A stretch of DNA of 6,062 bases from Actinomycetota bacterium (lineage in GTDB: Bacteria; Actinomycetota; Humimicrobiia; Humimicrobiales; Humimicrobiaceae): the NCBI GenBank assembly GCA_003155275.1, contig PMCC01000041.1, forward strand, positions 14,837 to 20,898, read 5' to 3'. A program made the translations under genes and the position numbers. The notes below the pieces were generated by a model. The model was not told the DNA's origin and ran no database searches. It saw only the letters and a list, made by a program, of their open reading frames with translations. Below, one piece after another: positions 1 through 6,062 of the stretch; the stretch's first letter is position 1; each line of letters begins with the position of its first letter.

Positions 1-62
1 ACCCCGTTGTAATCTCCATCCTTCATACGCATTACAGATAAAAATTTTTCTCTCGAGTTCAT
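1..62 (-). CDS. N-terminus of a URO-D/MtaA-like protein (partial, runs off left edge)
   Basis: An open frame begins with ATG at 62-60 and stays open to the left edge. Its 20 complete codons begin MNSREKFLSVMRMKDGDYNG. The opening pattern, Ser-Arg-Glu followed by a short hydrophobic/basic helix ending in Val-Met, is what I know from the start of uroporphyrinogen-decarboxylase-like proteins. That superfamily includes corrinoid methyltransferase-type members and many uncharacterised ones found in anaerobes, some near sugar genes. An AGGA lies 10 bases upstream of the ATG (minus strand, about 76-73), a weak but usable ribosome binding site. In-frame ATGs at 32-30 and 26-24 are alternative starts. 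With so few residues the family assignment is a resemblance only. The gene is probably the next member of this cluster, separated from the hydrolase by 175 bases that could hold its own promoter. Confidence 0.5.
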   Translation of the reverse strand, partial: MNSREKFLSVMRMKDGDYNG

Positions 63-113
63 ACTATCTGGATCCTGTTCTCTCTTCTTTTAAAACTGAA
101 AAACAATAATTAC

Positions 114-151
114 TAAAATAGTTAAAGAATAAAATAGTTAAAGAATAAAAT
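114..151. repeat. 16-bp direct tandem repeat, about 2.4 copies
   Basis: The unit AAAATAGTTAAAGAAT occurs exactly twice, at 115-130 and 131-146. The next five bases (147-151) start a third copy and the base before it (114) also fits the period. It lies in the gap between the hydrolase stop and the start of the partial gene at 62. On the minus strand a TATAAT hexamer sits at 155-150, overlapping the edge of the repeat. If that is a -10 element for the downstream gene, the repeat would occupy the early transcribed region, where paired operators can lie. I see no convincing -35 at the right spacing, so the promoter reading is speculative. A slippage-derived AT-rich repeat is the plain alternative. 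Confidence 0.85.
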
Positions 152-237
152 TATAAATACTTTCAAGTAGATTTAAAAACCAAATAAATAACTGTAAATT
201 TTTCTACCATTCGGCCAATCCGGTGAGTTATAGTACT

Positions 238-1158
238 TTAAGCCTTTATCAGGTACCGGTCAAGCCAGCCAGTTATTTCCTTTATTGCGCCCGGCCTGGT
301 GGGTTCAGCCAAAAGACCGTGGTCACCACTATCAAAGGCCACAATTTTTTTTACTTCACCTGCATTTTCATAAAGCTTTAGTGAGTTTTTCCCCCACGGA
401 ACTATGCCATCCTTCTTGCCTGCAAGCAGAAGCAAAGGCCTTGGACTGATTGCATTTACCGCTTCAATCGGCTTCATTTGCATAATTGAAGAAACAGAGG
501 AATACTGGATATAATAAGTAAAATTTCTGTCATCAAAGACTTTTCTTATTTCTTCAATAAGGTCCAGATATCTTTTTTTATATGCAAGCGCATCCGGCAT
601 CTTGAGAAGGTTTGACTGGCCATAAATGGCTTCCCTTTTTTTATCCTCACTCAATTCTTCCAGAAATAGTTCGAATTCTTTAATGCCTTTATTTTCAATC
701 CAGTTCTGTCTGACCCATTCATATCCGTTTGCTATTGGAGAAAGCGCTATTGTGCATTTTACCCTCATATCCAATGCTGCAGACAGAATTGCAACCGAAG
801 CCCCCATACTCTCTCCAATAAGGCAAACCCTGCCTTTATCAATACCACTAAAGCTGCAGATAAAGGAGACCGCATTGGTCAAATCTTCCACCCATTCACT
901 GCTGCATAACATTCTGCCTAATGGATATCCTGTATCTCCGCAGCCCCTGAAATCAAACGCAAGTACAGCAACTCCAATTTCGTTTAGGATACCGCTGAGC
1001 AATTTAAAATCCCCAAATTCATCTTTTGAGGCGCCGTATCAGTGGGCTAATACAGCTACAGGAAAACCGGCATTACCTATACCTGCACAAGCGTTAGGAA
1101 TGCAGACCCTGCCTCGTAACTTTACTCTATTGCTATAAAAAACGACTTCTTTTTCCAT
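238..1158 (-). pseudogene. alpha/beta hydrolase interrupted by an in-frame TGA
   Basis: A serine hydrolase of the alpha/beta fold (S33/dienelactone-hydrolase-like), 306 codons counting the internal stop, ending at TAA 240-238. From ATG 1158-1156 it opens MEKEVVFYSNRVKLRGRVCIPN, a typical first beta hairpin. Strand 3 reaches PVAVLAH, then TGA at 1041-1039 (codon 40), then YGASKDEFGDF with no shift of frame. In the family this site reads His-Gly-x-Gly and forms the oxyanion hole, so TGA replaces a glycine, most simply GGA. Everything after it is intact: FDFRGCGDTG, nucleophile elbow GESMGAS (Ser at codon 117, bases 810-808), acid in LLAGKKDGIVPW (Asp 250) and histidine in SGDHGLL (His 280). There is no signal peptide, so the product would be cytoplasmic. 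The substrate is unknown. The start is preferred over TTG 1224 because it begins the conserved fold, although its ribosome binding site is poor. The gene may be a recent pseudogene, a sequencing error or a readthrough gene; conservation elsewhere argues against old decay. Confidence 0.85.
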
Positions 1159-1232
1159 ATTTTGCCAATTTCCAATTCCGGCATCCAAAATTTTAGATTT
1201 TGTGAGGCCATTCTTTGCCTGCAACGAAATTA

Positions 1233-1284
1233 AAAGAAATATTTACAGGTTTCATTCCTTTGCCGCTGTAATTAATATTTCTTT
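1233..1284 (-). repeat. bulged 16-bp inverted repeat in the permease-hydrolase gap
   Basis: The left arm AAAGAAATATTTACAG (1233-1248) is the exact reverse complement of the right arm (1266-1284) except for three extra bases in the right arm. The loop is 17 bases. On the minus-strand transcript this gives an AT-rich stem-loop between the permease B stop and the hydrolase start. The loop contains AAAGGAATG, a Shine-Dalgarno-like stretch directly abutting an ATG (1255-1253). No long U-run follows, so it is not a standard intrinsic terminator. It could protect or process the mRNA, attenuate the hydrolase relative to the transporter, or be a DNA-level operator. The rest of the 159-base gap (1159-1317) shows no gene I can support. 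Confidence 0.6.
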
Positions 1285-1317
1285 AAAATTGTTACCAAAA
1301 GTTTGTTATGCTTTTTA

Positions 1318-2298
1318 TTAGTAAAGCTGCAAATTTTTCCTGTTTCGGATTGCATCAATTGAAATTACCAAAACCAAGAGGGCGCCCTTTACAACCGTTC
1401 TCATAAACACCGGCACATCCAAGAGAACCATACCGTTTGAGATCGTCTGTATTATGATAAGTGCAATAAATACTCCTAAAAAATTCCCTTTGCCGCCCCC
1501 TACGACAACACCTCCCAAAACTATTATGGTCAGGACTTCCAGCTCAGCGCCGGTTCCGTATTCAGGCCTTCCTGAACCGAGTTGTGATATCAGGAGCAAT
1601 CCTGCTATCGAACAGAAAAACCCGGAAATCACATAAGAAATTATCTTTATCCTGTCAACAGGAATGCCGGCAAGTCTTGCAAGGTTTTCATTGCCCCCGA
1701 TAGTGAACAGATCCCTTCCAAAACGTGTAAATTTAAGCACCAAAGTCAATATAACGAAAGCAACTATTATATAAACAGTGGTTATCGGAAAAACATTTCC
1801 AATGTAAATCCTTCCAAGGTTCTGAACAAAAACATTCAATATCCTGGGATTCAAATTGGCCCAGAAATAGCATACCCCCCTTATTATTGCAAGCGTGCCA
1901 AGAGTTGTAATTATGGGGTTAATACCAACCTTTGTTATAATAAGCCCGTTAATCAACCCGACCAGACACCCTATTGCAATTGCTATCAAAAACACCACTG
2001 GGGTAGGGACCATTATATTTTTCATAAGCAGCACTGCGCTTACTATTCCTGCAAGACCTGCTGTTGAACCAACGGAAAGGTCAAAACCTCCGCCAATCAT
2101 TACTACCGTTACACCTGCTGCAATGATGCCGTATACTGCAAAATTATTAAAAATCCCTTTGATGTTCTGTATTGCAAGAAAATTTTTGCTTGTAAGAGAA
2201 AACAGTATAAGCATAACAAGATAAATCCCTATCAGAGTAGGAGTCGGTGTCCTTAAAAAATTCATAAACGCTGAGTATTTTTTTTCAACTTTTTCCAT
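1318..2298 (-). CDS. CUT2-class sugar ABC transporter permease B
   Basis: An inner-membrane channel subunit of a ribose/galactose-type importer (BPD_transp_2 family, RbsC/AraH/YjfF-like), 326 residues, the usual length. The hydrophobicity suggests about eight to ten membrane segments. Family landmarks are GGGFDLSVGS (residues 69-78), NPIITTLGTLAIIRG (127-141), the cytoplasmic coupling loop GRDLFTIGGNENLARLAGI (194-212) that contacts the ATPase, and LGGVVVGGGKG (261-271). The basic tail IRNRKNLQLY should be cytoplasmic. The ATG overlaps the stop of permease A in a TGATG arrangement and has a strong ribosome binding site, so the two proteins are very likely made together and pair in the membrane. 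The nearest functional models by gene order are YtfT/YjfF and FruF/FruG; this does not settle the substrate. Confidence 0.95.
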   Translation of the reverse strand: MEKVEKKYSAFMNFLRTPTPTLIGIYLVMLILFSLTSKNFLAIQNIKGIFNNFAVYGIIAAGVTVVMIGGGFDLSVGSTAGLAGIVSAVLLMKNIMVPTPVVFLIAIAIGCLVGLINGLIITKVGINPIITTLGTLAIIRGVCYFWANLNPRILNVFVQNLGRIYIGNVFPITTVYIIVAFVILTLVLKFTRFGRDLFTIGGNENLARLAGIPVDRIKIISYVISGFFCSIAGLLLISQLGSGRPEYGTGAELEVLTIIVLGGVVVGGGKGNFLGVFIALIIIQTISNGMVLLDVPVFMRTVVKGALLVLVISIDAIRNRKNLQLY

Positions 2299-2313
2299 CA
2301 GATCCTCCTCCTT
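2296..2313 (-). promoter_or_regulatory. TGATG translational coupling site with strong Shine-Dalgarno
   Basis: On the minus strand AAGGAGGAGG (2313-2304) precedes ATG 2298-2296, with the central GGAGG 8 bases from the start. The TGA stop of permease A (2300-2298) shares one base with this ATG. This fixes the permease B start and indicates stop-restart coupling. It also shows TGA serving as a genuine stop in this genome. Confidence 0.85.
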
Positions 2314-3281
2314 GCCATAGCCTGCCTTATTTCATAAGTTGAAACAACAAGTATAAGAACAGAACCCTGGACTATCTGAATATAAAAATAATATACATTC
2401 ATTATAGTCAGGAAATTATAAAGTATGCTTAAAATGAGGACACCCGCCAGGGTTCCCAGTATCTGTCCTTTGCCGCCGCCCAGTGCGGTCCCTCCTAAAA
2501 TAATCGAGGATACCACCACAAGTTCAAGGCCCTGGCCATGTTGGGGCATTCCTACCGCTGAAAGCGATGTAAGTATCAAGCCGCCTAAAGAAGCGGTGAG
2601 ACCGCATAATAAGAAACTAACAAACTTGACTTTTTTGACATTTATCCCGGAAAGGTAAGATGCCAGTGGATTTGCCCCAATGGCATAAATCTTCCTGCCC
2701 CATTTTGAGTGGCTCATAGTCACATATGTCACAACAAAAATTATTACCAGCAGTACGATTGGAAAAGGGATCACTTTAAAAATAAAACCCCTGCCGATAA
2801 AGTCAATAACCGGATTTATCGCCAGCATTGACTCACCGTTACTTAAGGTATAGCCGATTCCGCGCCATATGAACATCGTACCGATTGTCGCTATTATTGA
2901 GTTAACTCCAATAACAGTTACAAGCATACCATTAAATGCGCCCATTAAAAGACCACCGCTAAGTGCAATTATCACTACGAGCCAGCCCGGCAAGCCCTTA
3001 CTAAGAAGAAGGGCAACCAGGCATGCTGTAAGCCCGATATTACCTCCGACTGAAAAATCTATCTCTCCTGAGACCATGACCATGGTAAGCACTGCTGCAA
3101 TAATGCCTATGAACGACAGGTTATTTAACATGGGAATGATGTTTAGTTTGGAAAAGAAAAATGGCCGGCCCACATAAGAAAATACACCGAACATTGCAAC
3201 CAGAATTATAAAAAGAGTAGCAGTATTATTTAGTCTCGACTTTTTCCTGCCCAAAACCTCCGCTGCTTTTATTTCTGCCAT
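2298..3281 (-). CDS. CUT2-class sugar ABC transporter permease A
   Basis: The second membrane subunit of the same importer (BPD_transp_2 family), 327 residues. A basic cytoplasmic N-terminus (GRKKSR, residues 11-16) precedes the first membrane segment. Landmarks are SGEIDFSVGG (71-80, a variant of the usual GGIDLSVGS), NSIIATIGTMFIWRGIGY (127-144), the coupling loop GRKIYAIGANPLASYLSGI (195-213) and LGGTALGGGKG (262-272). It is clearly related to permease B but diverged along its whole length, so the pair is an established heteromer and not a recent duplication. The ATG at 3281 has AAGGGGGG (3293-3286) just upstream. Only 17 bases separate it from the ATPase stop codon, consistent with one operon. 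Confidence 0.95.
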   Translation of the reverse strand: MAEIKAAEVLGRKKSRLNNTATLFIILVAMFGVFSYVGRPFFFSKLNIIPMLNNLSFIGIIAAVLTMVMVSGEIDFSVGGNIGLTACLVALLLSKGLPGWLVVIIALSGGLLMGAFNGMLVTVIGVNSIIATIGTMFIWRGIGYTLSNGESMLAINPVIDFIGRGFIFKVIPFPIVLLVIIFVVTYVTMSHSKWGRKIYAIGANPLASYLSGINVKKVKFVSFLLCGLTASLGGLILTSLSAVGMPQHGQGLELVVVSSIILGGTALGGGKGQILGTLAGVLILSILYNFLTIMNVYYFYIQIVQGSVLILVVSTYEIRQAMARRRI

Positions 3282-3299
3282 ATATCCCCCCTTAAAATC

Positions 3300-4793
3300 T
3301 TATAAACAAGCTGAATGAAGCAGTTTTTCTTCAGAAGCTTCTTTTCTTGTATATTCACCTGTAAATCTTCCTTTGCTCATCACAACTATCCTGTCAGCGA
3401 TAGACATTATTTCCATAAGTTCGGAGCTTATCATTATTATTGAAGAGCCTCTTTCGCAAAGATCCTGCATAAGCTTATATATTTCTATTTTTGCCCCTAC
3501 ATCAATTCCCCTGGTGGGCTCGTTTAATATTATTATCTGGGAACCGCTTTCAAGCCATTTTGCAAGCACTACCTTTTGCTGATTGCCCCCGGATAGGCTG
3601 TTTACTTCCTGGTCCACAGAAGGAGTCTTTATTCCTATCTCATCGACCCATTTGAGGGCTTTTTTTCTTTCCTGTATTTTTGAAATAAGAAAACTCTTCC
3701 CCAAATCACCAATATTTGCAAGTGTTATGTTTTCCTTGACTCCCATAATGAGTGCCAGTCCTTCTGTTTTCCTGTCAAGAGGCACAAGCCCTATTTTTCC
3801 ATCTTTTGCAATGCCTGGACTTTTAACAAAAATCCTTTTACCGTTAACGGACATTTCTCCTGCTTTTATCCTGTTTGCGCCAAACAATGCTTTGACAAGC
3901 GATGTCCTTCCTGAACCTAATAACCCGAATATTCCAAGGATTTCCCCTCTTTTAAGCTTAAAACTTATATCCTTAAAACCATCAGCTTTAAGGTTTTTAA
4001 CCTCCATTACAATATCACCAATTTTTACTTCTCTTTTAGGATACATGTCTTTTATATCCCTTCCGACCATCATCTCTACGAGTCCGTTTTCATTGGTATC
4101 AACTGTTTTTAATGTCCCAACTTTTTTGCCATCCCTCAAAACTGTCACCCTGTCTGTAATTTCAAAAATTTCCTTTAGCCTGTGTGAAATATAGATTATG
4201 GAAACACCTTTTGATTTTAAGGTTCTTATTATTTTAAAAAGTGACTGGGTCTCCTCTTCTGAAAGCGCCGCGGTTGGTTCGTCCATTACTAATATTTTTG
4301 CTTCTTTTGAAATAGCTTTAGCGATTTCCACAATTTGTTTTTCAGATACCGTTAAATCCCCTAAAACAGCATTGGGATCAAGTTTAACATTTAAAATGTC
4401 CAGCAATTCAAGAGACCTTTTTGTCATTGCTTTCCAGTCAACAACCTTAAAGGGTCCTTTAACCAGCTGCTCACCAATAAATATATTTTCAGCAACTGTT
4501 AAATTGTTGATAGTATTTAATTCCTGATAAATGACCCTGATACCTGAAGCAACTGCTTCTGCGGGGCCTTTTATCTCAAATTTCTGTCCATCTACAAAAA
4601 TTTCACCGGAATCTTTAATATAATTACCTGCTAAGATTTTTATGAGGGTCGATTTTCCGGCACCATTTTCACCAAGGATTCCAAGGACTTCCCCTTTATT
4701 TAAATCGATAGAAACATTATCAAGCGCAACTACTCCCGGGAATGTTTTAGTAATATTCTCCATACTCAAAACAACTCCATTATCATTTGACAC
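3300..4793 (-). CDS. CUT2-class sugar ABC transporter ATPase, two nucleotide-binding domains
   Basis: The energy-coupling subunit of the importer (RbsA/MglA/YtfR-like), 497 residues, the normal size for a tandem-domain member. Domain 1: Walker A GENGAGKST (41-49), signature LTVSE (147-151, degenerate as is usual here), Walker B ILVMDE (167-172), H-loop His 204. Domain 2: Walker A GLLGSGRT (290-297, Lys replaced by Arg), complete signature LSGGNQQ (400-406), Walker B IIILNE (420-425), and Ser where the switch His would be (ISSEL, 455-459). Pairing the intact domain 1 site with the domain 2 signature gives one competent ATP site and one degenerate site. The Arg and Ser changes are standard for this class, but Asn 424 in place of the usual Walker B Asp is notable. 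The start is GTG 4793 with AAGGGTGG (4808-4801) 7 bases upstream. ATG 4763 is a possible internal start, but the first ten residues resemble those of homologues. Confidence 0.96.
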   Translation of the reverse strand: MSNDNGVVLSMENITKTFPGVVALDNVSIDLNKGEVLGILGENGAGKSTLIKILAGNYIKDSGEIFVDGQKFEIKGPAEAVASGIRVIYQELNTINNLTVAENIFIGEQLVKGPFKVVDWKAMTKRSLELLDILNVKLDPNAVLGDLTVSEKQIVEIAKAISKEAKILVMDEPTAALSEEETQSLFKIIRTLKSKGVSIIYISHRLKEIFEITDRVTVLRDGKKVGTLKTVDTNENGLVEMMVGRDIKDMYPKREVKIGDIVMEVKNLKADGFKDISFKLKRGEILGIFGLLGSGRTSLVKALFGANRIKAGEMSVNGKRIFVKSPGIAKDGKIGLVPLDRKTEGLALIMGVKENITLANIGDLGKSFLISKIQERKKALKWVDEIGIKTPSVDQEVNSLSGGNQQKVVLAKWLESGSQIIILNEPTRGIDVGAKIEIYKLMQDLCERGSSIIMISSELMEIMSIADRIVVMSKGRFTGEYTRKEASEEKLLHSACL

Positions 4794-4817
4794 GATACCA
4801 CCACCCTTATAATAAAA

Positions 4818-4852
4818 TTAAGGAGGCTAAAATTTTGCATCAGCCTCCTCAA
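4818..4852 (-). terminator. stem-loop between binding protein and ATPase genes (attenuator-like)
   Basis: On the minus strand TTGAGGAGGCT (4852-4842) pairs with AGCCTCCTTAA (4828-4818): 11 pairs including one G-U, around a 13-base loop, followed by a T-rich but interrupted tail, TTTTATTAT. It lies 41 bases past the binding-protein stop and ahead of the ATPase ribosome binding site. A partial terminator or 3'-end-protecting hairpin here is a common device in binding-protein-dependent operons for making more binding protein than membrane components. The imperfect U-run suggests leaky termination or RNA stabilisation rather than a full stop. Confidence 0.7.
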
Positions 4853-4893
4853 TTTTTAATAGTTTTAACTCATTTTATGAATTTGAAAACATC

Positions 4894-6062
4894 TTATTTG
4901 TTAAGCATTTGAGGATAATAGTCTTTCATATTATCCATTGAGATAACTACGTTATCAACATACATAAACGGTGGAACAACCTTGCCCTTCATCAATGCTA
5001 CTGCTGCAGGAATAAGGTATTCCCCATATTTTTCAGGGAAGTAAGCGATAGAAGCTTTAACCAAGCCGTCAACGATCTGCTGGTTTGCTGTCTCGTCAGC
5101 ACCCTGGGTGATTACGATCCATTTTTCAGGATCCCATCTGCCTGCAGTCTGGATAGCTGAAAGAATACCGCTCATCGTCTGTGCATTGACTGAAGTCAAA
5201 ACGCAATTCTTTGCATTCGGAATTTTTGCAAGCACATCGGTCATAGCTTTATTTGCCTGCTCTGCTTCACCTGCGCCGCCATCAGCCCTGATGGTCTTGG
5301 GATCGACTACAGCAGCGGTATATTTGTCAGCAAATGCCTGGTAAAAACCTTCTGATCGAAGCATTACTACTTCACCTGCGGAAGGCATTTGCATAAGGAT
5401 GATGTTATCAATTTTATCGATACCGCCCATTTTTTCAACATATTTGATTGCTTCCTGCCCTGCTGCATATGCAACTTTAAAGTTGTTTACACCCATGAAT
5501 GGAGCGTTCGGTGTTGGAACGTCAACTGCAATGATAGGAATATTTGCCTGGCCGAATTTGATGGAAATAATGCTGTTGACCTTTGAGTCAAACTGGAAGT
5601 TTATAAGAACGTTTGGATTTTTAGCAAGCATGATGTCGGCGTTCTTAAGTCCTATAGTTGCATCATACTGGTTGTCTGCATAATAAAGGCTTGCAGGATC
5701 CCCGCCGGCAAGCGCCCACTGGTCCTGTACGTTTTTCCATACTGATTCACAGAATGGTATGCCTCCCATAATATTCGTGAATGCAAGAGTATGGCCCTTT
5801 GCTGGTGCGTCAGGGTATGCTTCATTTTTCTTTGCAGAAGCTCTAAGCAGTTCGTAGTAATCATATGCGCCTGCAGGAGCTGCTGTGGTTTCAGCGGCTG
5901 TTACAGCTGCTGCTGTAGTCGCCGGCGCTGCTGTTGTTGCAGCGGCAACTGATTCCAGTGCAGAGCTTACTGCAGACTGAACTGCAGCCTGCTGGTCAAC
6001 AGTACATCCGGATAGTGTAATCGATGCTACCAGGACTACTGTAATCACCGTTGCTATAAGTA
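4894..6062 (-). CDS. sugar ABC transporter substrate-binding lipoprotein (5' end beyond right edge)
   Basis: The extracytoplasmic ligand-binding subunit of the importer (Peripla_BP_4 / ribose-galactose-binding type). The visible frame begins inside the signal peptide, LIATVITVVLVASITLSGC. The hydrophobic core ends in the lipobox LSGC, whose Cys (codon 6006-6004) would be lipidated, anchoring the protein to the membrane. A roughly 45-residue low-complexity Ala/Thr/Val linker follows (about 6003-5870). The two-lobed domain then starts near GHTLAFTNIMGGIPF and runs to the end. Typical segments are YADNQYDATIGLKNADIMLAK, NIPIIAVDVPTPNAPFMGVNN (hinge region) and TSVNAQTMSGILSAIQ. It ends DYYPQMLNK with TAA 4896-4894. 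The frame stays open to the right edge. A GTG at 6048 lies within the hydrophobic core and is not the true start; a basic N-region with Met is expected just outside. The promoter is also outside. The ligand is probably a monosaccharide or similar, not identifiable here. Confidence 0.95.
   Translation of the reverse strand, partial: LIATVITVVLVASITLSGCTVDQQAAVQSAVSSALESVAAATTAAPATTAAAVTAAETTAAPAGAYDYYELLRASAKKNEAYPDAPAKGHTLAFTNIMGGIPFCESVWKNVQDQWALAGGDPASLYYADNQYDATIGLKNADIMLAKNPNVLINFQFDSKVNSIISIKFGQANIPIIAVDVPTPNAPFMGVNNFKVAYAAGQEAIKYVEKMGGIDKIDNIILMQMPSAGEVVMLRSEGFYQAFADKYTAAVVDPKTIRADGGAGEAEQANKAMTDVLAKIPNAKNCVLTSVNAQTMSGILSAIQTAGRWDPEKWIVITQGADETANQQIVDGLVKASIAYFPEKYGEYLIPAAVALMKGKVVPPFMYVDNVVISMDNMKDYYPQMLNK

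Noticed and set aside
198..232. Possible terminator after the hydrolase stop
   Set aside because: The best fold is ACC/GGT plus ATT/AAT with a two-base bulge around GGCCG, too weak, and the following sequence is not a U-run.
238..1002. Hydrolase as a free-standing 254-residue gene starting at TTG 1002
   Set aside because: The upstream codons to 1158 encode the matching N-terminal strands in the same frame, so this is the back part of one gene.
1039..1041. TGA read as glycine (genetic code 25, SR1/Gracilibacteria) or as selenocysteine
   Set aside because: The replaced residue is a glycine, which made code 25 tempting. However, permease A ends on TGA in a TGATG overlap with a strong downstream ribosome binding site, and no other in-frame TGA occurs in more than 4.5 kb of coding sequence. 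Selenocysteine at this position is not known in the family and I see no convincing SECIS-like hairpin just after it.
1265..1310. Possible promoter for the hydrolase (TTGGTA with TATTAA on the minus strand)
   Set aside because: The spacing is only about 15 bases and both hexamers are imperfect; AT-rich sequence gives such matches by chance.
1318..3281. The two permeases as a recent duplication
   Set aside because: They share family motifs but differ throughout, including in the coupling loops, as expected for old heteromeric partners.
3583..4194. 203-codon plus-strand open frame opposite the ATPase
   Set aside because: Composition and content fit an antisense shadow of the well-supported ATPase; no recognisable domain. 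The same applies to the other plus-strand frames, such as 626-1138 and 2869-3177.
4894..6048. Binding protein starting at GTG 6048
   Set aside because: The GTG lies inside the signal-peptide hydrophobic core and the frame stays open to the edge, so the real start is outside the window.

Overview
The window is one minus-strand carbohydrate-import locus from an AT-leaning bacterium. Strong AAGGAGG-type ribosome binding sites, many AGA/AGG/ATA codons and an Ala/Thr-rich lipoprotein linker resemble anaerobic Bacillota (Clostridia-like). That placement is inference from style and not from a marker gene; spirochaetes or other fermenters are not excluded.

Read in the direction of transcription, from right to left, the layout is: (1) a sugar-binding lipoprotein whose first codons lie beyond the right edge (6062-4894); (2) a stem-loop in the gap after it (4852-4818); (3) a 497-residue double-domain sugar ABC ATPase (4793-3300); (4) permease A (3281-2298); (5) permease B, coupled to A by a TGATG stop-start overlap (2298-1318); (6) a 159-base gap with a bulged inverted repeat; (7) a cytoplasmic alpha/beta hydrolase (1158-238) whose frame is interrupted by one TGA at the oxyanion-hole glycine; (8) a 175-base gap with a 16-bp tandem repeat; (9) the first 20 codons of a further minus-strand gene (62-1) that look like the N-terminus of a uroporphyrinogen-decarboxylase-like (URO-D/MtaA superfamily) protein.

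Together, (1), (3), (4) and (5) form a complete CUT2-class (ribose/galactose-type) importer with two different membrane subunits, in the same gene order as ytfQ-ytfR-ytfT-yjfF. The binding protein captures a sugar or sugar-like ligand outside the membrane, the permease pair forms the channel, and the ATPase powers it. The hydrolase, if functional, would act on an ester-like or similar bond inside the cell. The substrate cannot be read from the sequence.

I see no mobile element, CRISPR array, tRNA, rRNA or recognised defence system. The transporter is ordinary. The points deserving a second look are the single in-frame TGA in an otherwise intact hydrolase, the inverted repeat before it, the tandem repeat after it, and a Walker B Asp-to-Asn change in the second ATPase domain.
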